Below are positions 20,438 through 24,339 of a stretch of DNA of 24,339 nucleotides, piece after piece (position 1 is the first letter of the stretch; each line of letters starts with the position of its first letter). The notes under the pieces are model-generated. The model saw only the letters and a list, made by a program, of their open reading frames with translations, was not told where the DNA came from and did no database searches. Both the position numbers and the translations under genes were made by a program. Source of the stretch: Lachnospiraceae bacterium. GTDB taxonomy: Bacteria > Bacillota > Clostridia > Lachnospirales > Lachnospiraceae. The stretch lies in assembly GCA_900752065.1 (NCBI GenBank), contig CAADTT010000079.1, positions 1 through 24,339 of the forward strand, given 5' to 3'.

Positions 20438-21214
20438 CTAGATCCGGCGCACTGCATCCTTCATCTCTTTTACATACGCCGCCACATACGGCACGCATGC
20501 ATCCCCATACTGTGCGCATAATTTCACGATGGCAGATCCAACGATCACACCGTCCGACACTTCTGCCATCTTCCCTGCCTGCTCCGGCGTAGAGATACCA
20601 AATCCCACAGCGCAGGGGATATCTTTTTCCTGTTTTACCAGACTGACCATCCCGCCGATATCCGTAGTGATGGCAGAGCGCACGCCGGTAACGCCGAGAG
20701 AAGAGACACAGTAAACGAAACCGTTTGCCTCTTTTGCGATCATAGCAATCCGCTCGTGGGAGGTGGGAGCGATCAGAGATACCAGATCCATACCGTACTG
20801 CTTACACAGCCCGTCAAACTCCCCCTTTTCCTCAAAGGGAATATCCGGCAGGATCAGGCCGTCCATGCCAAGCTCTGCCGCCCTGCGGATAAAGCGTTCG
20901 GAGCCGTAGGAAAACACTACATTTGCATAGGTCATAAATACCATAGGAATCCCGGTTCTTTTCCGGATTCTTTTCACCATATCAAAAATTTTATCAGTCG
21001 TAACTCCCTGGGACAGCGCCCTTACATTTGCCGCCTGAATGACAGGTCCCTCCGCCGTGGGATCGGAAAATGGAATGCCAAGCTCAATCAGATCTGCGCC
21101 GCTTTCCTCCATGACATAGACGAGCTGCTCCGTCACCTCCAGCGACGGATCACCGCAGGTGATAAACGGGATAAACGCTTTTCCGTTTTCAAATGCTTTT
21201 CTTATGTTACTCAT
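20438..21214 (-). CDS. trpA: Tryptophan synthase alpha chain
   Basis: TrpA splits indole-3-glycerol phosphate to indole and glyceraldehyde 3-phosphate, passing indole to TrpB. The 258-residue product has FITCGDP (17-23), the active-site segment ADLIELGIPFSDPTAEGP (40-57; E44 equals the classical E49) and the phosphate loop VGFGIST plus GVIVGSA at the C-terminal side. The position equal to catalytic D60 of the enteric enzyme is a glutamate here (E55). The start at 21214 overlaps the trpB stop by 8 bp and uses GGGGAGG; the frame from 21250 is too long. It is the last gene of the operon. No clear intrinsic terminator follows, apart from the long repeat at 20278-20323. Confidence 0.96.
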   Translation of the reverse strand: MSNIRKAFENGKAFIPFITCGDPSLEVTEQLVYVMEESGADLIELGIPFSDPTAEGPVIQAANVRALSQGVTTDKIFDMVKRIRKRTGIPMVFMTYANVVFSYGSERFIRRAAELGMDGLILPDIPFEEKGEFDGLCKQYGMDLVSLIAPTSHERIAMIAKEANGFVYCVSSLGVTGVRSAITTDIGGMVSLVKQEKDIPCAVGFGISTPEQAGKMAEVSDGVIVGSAIVKLCAQYGDACVPYVAAYVKEMKDAVRRI

Positions 21215-22391
21215 GAAGATCCTCCCCTCTGTACCGGGCGATGGCCGCACAGTCTTTGTCGCCCCGTCCTGAAATATTAATTACTATGATCTTATCCTTA
21301 TCCATCTTCGGTGCAAGCTTCATGGCATGCGCCACCGCATGAGCACTCTCAATGGCAGGAATGATGCCCTCGGTCCTGGACAGATATTCGAAAGCATCCA
21401 CCGCCTCGTCATCCGTCACTGCCACATACTGTGCTCTCCCCGTATCATAAAGATGAGCATGCTCCGGCCCGATGCCCGGATAGTCCAGTCCTGCAGAGAT
21501 TGAATATACCGGGGCGATCTGTCCGTACTCGTCCTGGCAGAAATAGGATTTCATGCCGTGGAAGATCCCCAGCCGCCCTGTAGCGATCGTTGCCGCCGTC
21601 TCTGCCGTGTGTACGCCTCTTCCTGCCGCCTCGCAGCCGATAAGCTGCACCTGTTCATCCCCGATAAAATGATAAAAAGCACCCATAGCATTGGAGCCGC
21701 CGCCCACGCATGCCAGCACAGCATCGGGAAGCCTGCCCTCCTTTTCCAGAATCTGCTGTTTGATCTCTCTGGAAATCACCGCCTGAAAATCCCTTACAAT
21801 CGTCGGGAACGGGTGCGGTCCCATAACAGAGCCGAGTACATAATGGGTATCCTCGATCCGGTTCGTCCATTCCCGCATGGTCTCAGAAACCGCATCCTTT
21901 AAAGTAGCTGTGCCGGAATCCACCGGATGTACCTTTGCTCCCAGCAGGCGCATACGGTAAACGTTCAAAGCCTGACGCTCGGTGTCCTCCCTTCCCATGA
22001 ACACCTCACATTCCATGCCCATCAGGGCTGCCGCTGTCGCCGTAGCTACTCCGTGCTGTCCGGCTCCCGTCTCTGCAATCACACGCGTTTTTCCCATCTT
22101 CTTTGCCAGAAGCACCTGCCCCAGCACATTGTTGATCTTATGGGAACCGGTGTGGTTCAGATCCTCCCGCTTCAGATAGATTTTCGCACCGCCCAGATCT
22201 TCTGTCATATGCGCCGCATAATACAATCTGGACGGTCTGCCCGCATACTCATTGAGAAGCTCTGTCAGCTCCCGGTTAAACTGTTCATCCTCTTTATAGC
22301 GGTTATAGGCGTCCTCCAGCTCGATCACCGCATTCATCAGAGTTTCCGGCATATACTGACCGCCGTGAATCCCGAAACGTCCCTTTGACAT
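21207..22391 (-). CDS. trpB: Tryptophan synthase beta chain
   Basis: TrpB joins indole and serine to form tryptophan using pyridoxal phosphate. The 394-residue product has the family start GRFGIHGGQYMPETLM, the PLP lysine K85 in HTGSHKIN, the phosphate-binding GGGSNAMG near 229-236 and the cation/serine-site part ETGAGQHGVATATAAAL (about 108-124). It is of the TrpB1 type that partners TrpA. ATG lies 2 bp after the trpC stop, with AAAGGAGG formed by the last trpC codons. It is coupled to trpA by an 8-bp overlap. Confidence 0.98.
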   Translation of the reverse strand: MSKGRFGIHGGQYMPETLMNAVIELEDAYNRYKEDEQFNRELTELLNEYAGRPSRLYYAAHMTEDLGGAKIYLKREDLNHTGSHKINNVLGQVLLAKKMGKTRVIAETGAGQHGVATATAAALMGMECEVFMGREDTERQALNVYRMRLLGAKVHPVDSGTATLKDAVSETMREWTNRIEDTHYVLGSVMGPHPFPTIVRDFQAVISREIKQQILEKEGRLPDAVLACVGGGSNAMGAFYHFIGDEQVQLIGCEAAGRGVHTAETAATIATGRLGIFHGMKSYFCQDEYGQIAPVYSISAGLDYPGIGPEHAHLYDTGRAQYVAVTDDEAVDAFEYLSRTEGIIPAIESAHAVAHAMKLAPKMDKDKIIVINISGRGDKDCAAIARYRGEDLHE

Positions 22392-22393
22392 GA

Positions 22394-23182
22394 TTACCTC
22401 CTTTTGCTGCCCCGCAGCTCATTAAGCATTGCTTTTTTATCCTCCGCGCGCATGAGAGTTTCCCCGATCAGCACGCCGTTTGTACCATTTTCATACAGTT
22501 TCGCCACATCTTCCGGTGTACGGATGCCGCTCTCCGACACATACAGACACTCTTCCGGTATCCGTTTTCTGAGCCGGATGCTGGTATTTACATCCACCTG
22601 AAAAGTCTTCAGGTCCCGGTTATTCACACCGATAATCCTGGCCCCGGCCGCCAGCGCCCGCTCCGTCTCTTCCTCCGTGTGCGCCTCCACCAGAGCAGAA
22701 AGCCCCAGACTGTGAGCGATGGAAAGGTATTCCTTTAACTGCTCATCTGTCAGGATCGCACAGATCAAAAGCACCGCCGCCGCCCCCAGAAGCTTCGCCT
22801 CATAGATCATATAGGCGTCCACTGTGAAATCCTTGCGCAGCACCGGAATACGGACCGCTGCTGCGATCTCTCTCAGATACTCGTCGCTTCCCTTAAAATA
22901 GTACGGCTCTGTCAGGCAGGAAATCGCCCCTGCCCCGGCCTTCTCATACTCCTCTGCAATTTTCAGATATGGAAAATTCTCTGCGATGATTCCTTTTGAG
23001 GGGGATGCCTTCTTCACCTCGCAGATAAAGGTCAGCCCCTCCCTGCGCAGAGCCTTCTCAAAAGGAAACTCACCGGAAACCGGAAGAGCTTCTGCCGCCC
23101 GCCGGATCTCCGACAGCGGAACCTCCTTCTTCTGCTCCTCTATCCTTCGCCTCGTCTTCTCCGCGATCTCATCCAATATCAT
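22394..23182 (-). CDS. trpC: Indole-3-glycerol phosphate synthase
   Basis: TrpC closes the pyrrole ring to give indole-3-glycerol phosphate. This TIM-barrel of 262 residues has CEVKKASPSKG (54-64), VLRKDFTVD (near 114), the LVEAHTEEE segment, IIGVNNRDLKTF and YVSESGIRTPEDV, all classical for the family. There is no fused phosphoribosylanthranilate isomerase domain. AGGAGG lies 8 bp before ATG in the short gap behind trpD. In most relatives trpF comes next; here trpB follows directly. Confidence 0.97.
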   Translation of the reverse strand: MILDEIAEKTRRRIEEQKKEVPLSEIRRAAEALPVSGEFPFEKALRREGLTFICEVKKASPSKGIIAENFPYLKIAEEYEKAGAGAISCLTEPYYFKGSDEYLREIAAAVRIPVLRKDFTVDAYMIYEAKLLGAAAVLLICAILTDEQLKEYLSIAHSLGLSALVEAHTEEETERALAAGARIIGVNNRDLKTFQVDVNTSIRLRKRIPEECLYVSESGIRTPEDVAKLYENGTNGVLIGETLMRAEDKKAMLNELRGSKRR

Positions 23183-23194
23183 CCTTCTCGCCTC

Positions 23195-24202
23195 CTACCG
23201 GTTGGAGCAGCGCACGAACTCTTCTAATTTCTCCATTGCCTTTCCACTGTCGATCAGCCCCTCTGCCATGCGTACACCTGCCTCCATGCTCTCTGCCTTT
23301 CCTGCCATGTACAGGGCTGCGCCGGCGTTCAGCGCCACCGCATTTCTCTTTGCCCCCTTCTCACCTGCCAGGATCGCCTTTGTGATGCGGGCATTTTCTT
23401 CCGGCATACCGCCCACCAGTTCTTCCTTCGCACACCGCTCAAAGCCGAACTGCTCCGGCGTAATGACGTAAGACTGAAAGGCTCCGTCCCGAATCTCACA
23501 CACGGTCGTCGGTGCGCTCATGGAGATCTCATCCAGCTTATCCTGTCCATAGACTACCAGCCCCCGCTTTACGCCCAGATTACTCATGACTCTGGCCAAC
23601 GGTTCTACTGCCGCCTCCTCATACACACCCATCAGCTCCATATTTGCTCCCGCCGGATTGGAGAGCGGACCTAAAATATTGAATACCGTGCGGATACCCA
23701 GCTCTTTTCGGATGGGCGCCACATATTTCATGGCAATGTGATAATTCTGGGCGAACAAAAAGCAGATGCCGATCTCCTTTAAAAGTTCTGCGCTGCGTTC
23801 CGGAGAAATCATAATGTTCACGCCCAGCGCTTCCAGTACATCCGCCGCACCGCATTTGCTGGATGCTGCCCGGTTTCCATGCTTCGCCACAGGAACGCCG
23901 CCCGCTGCGATCACCAGAGAAGAGGTGGTGGAAATATTAAAGGAATTCGCCCCGTCGCCTCCGGTTCCCACGATCTCCAGTACATCCATGTCGTGAAGCA
24001 GCTTTACGCAATGCGCCCGCATGCCCTCTGCCGAACCTGTGATCTCATCAATGGTTTCTCCTTTTAAGGAAAGCGCCGTCAGATAGGAGCTCATCTGTAC
24101 CGGACTTGCTTTCCCTTCCATAATTTCATTCATAACGCCCAAAGCTGTTTCATAGCTCAGGTCCTCTCTTTTTGCTAATGCAATAATTGCTTCTCTGATC
24201 AT
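23195..24202 (-). CDS. trpD: Anthranilate phosphoribosyltransferase
   Basis: TrpD transfers phosphoribosyl from PRPP to anthranilate. The 335-residue product has the PRPP-binding GTGGDGANSFNISTT (79-93), KHGNRAASSKCGAADVLEALG (from 106, split for length) and the anthranilate-site segment RKELGIRTVFNILGPLSNPAG. The start at 24202 (MIREAII) has GGAGG 8 bp upstream; an ATG at 24217 overlaps that ribosome binding site and lacks its own. It precedes trpC by 12 bp. The upstream genes (usually trpE, trpG) would lie beyond the window, behind the repeat at 24243-24315. Confidence 0.97.
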   Translation of the reverse strand: MIREAIIALAKREDLSYETALGVMNEIMEGKASPVQMSSYLTALSLKGETIDEITGSAEGMRAHCVKLLHDMDVLEIVGTGGDGANSFNISTTSSLVIAAGGVPVAKHGNRAASSKCGAADVLEALGVNIMISPERSAELLKEIGICFLFAQNYHIAMKYVAPIRKELGIRTVFNILGPLSNPAGANMELMGVYEEAAVEPLARVMSNLGVKRGLVVYGQDKLDEISMSAPTTVCEIRDGAFQSYVITPEQFGFERCAKEELVGGMPEENARITKAILAGEKGAKRNAVALNAGAALYMAGKAESMEAGVRMAEGLIDSGKAMEKLEEFVRCSNR

Positions 24203-24242
24203 AATTTTTTCCTCCATTATTTTCTTTCCATGTAAATTTTTC

Positions 24243-24315
24243 GTAACAGTTCAGACAAGCTGACCTGTTACATGCAAAAATCCATTGAAAATCGCTTCGC
24301 GATGGGATTTTTGCA
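24243..24315. repeat. Compound repeat: palindromic motif copy 5 plus a long hairpin
   Basis: Part one is the 12-base motif GTAACAGTTCAG (24243-24254), which here forms a palindrome with CTGACCTGTTAC (24260-24271; one mismatch, loop ACAAG). Part two, two bases later, is a hairpin with arms TGCAAAAATCC (24273-24283) and GGATTTTTGCA (24305-24315) and an inner ATCGC-TTC-GCGAT. It resembles a complete unit of a dispersed intergenic repeat of which the other copies are shorter. It lies 26 bp before trpD's first ATG. Confidence 0.6.
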
Positions 24316-24339
24316 CTCCTGAATCATATTCTTACGGTC

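Noticed and set aside
1..24339. CRISPR array, rRNA, transposase gene or toxin-antitoxin pair
   Set aside because: No regularly spaced repeats, rRNA stretches or transposase motifs were seen; the XRE/membrane protein unit lacks a toxin signature.

Overview
This window reads as the chromosome of a Gram-positive, gut-type Clostridia, most likely Lachnospiraceae, with moderate GC content. The signs are the ecfA1-ecfA2-ecfT-truA / rplM-rpsI neighbourhood, strong AAGGAGG-type ribosome binding sites, a dnaE-pfkA pair, a CvfB-type RNA-binding protein and a FatA-type thioesterase. The assignment comes from gene content and sequence style, not a database match. Almost all genes lie on the minus strand; only a secreted protein gene (6444-8561) and a cyclophilin gene (8709-9230) are on the plus strand.

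Layout from left to right. (a) 1-96 is the 5' end of a group IIC-like intron, sitting directly behind the intrinsic terminator of rpsI. (b) 97-1121 is the rplM-rpsI operon with a consensus promoter and a structured leader resembling an L13 autoregulatory leader. (c) 1173-1775 is an unrecognised coiled-coil/HTH-like protein between truA and rplM. (d) 1977-5223 is truA with the energy-coupling factor module ecfT, ecfA2, ecfA1 for vitamin and micronutrient uptake. (e) 5297-6172 is a two-part acetyltransferase-like protein. (f) 6444-8561 is a secreted protein with two Ig-like (BIG2) domains followed by a region that looks like a clan CD (caspase/gingipain/CHAT-like) cysteine peptidase. (g) 8709-10029 is a cyclophilin gene and a convergent SpoU-family RNA methyltransferase gene sharing one hairpin. 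(h) 10160-15342 is the dnaE-pfkA-trkA-like operon. (i) 15446-16961 is a methyltransferase plus CPBP membrane protease operon with a possible attenuator. (j) 17207-18798 is the cvfB/acyl-ACP thioesterase pair. (k) 18942-19181 holds tRNA-Gln(CUG) and tRNA-Gly(UCC), each with its own promoter. (l) About 19240-20430 is an AT-rich accessory patch with three small genes, including an XRE regulator whose promoter lies inside a perfect 20-bp inverted repeat. (m) 20438-24202 is the distal trp operon (trpD-trpC-trpB-trpA), with no trpF in its usual place.

The most interesting non-gene signals are the intron at the rpsI terminator, a 12-base motif (GTAACAGTTCAG and variants) present five times in intergenic DNA only, the candidate attenuator before the methyltransferase operon, and the XRE operator cluster. 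The most interesting gene is the BIG2/caspase-like secreted protein. No CRISPR array, rRNA or transposase gene was found.
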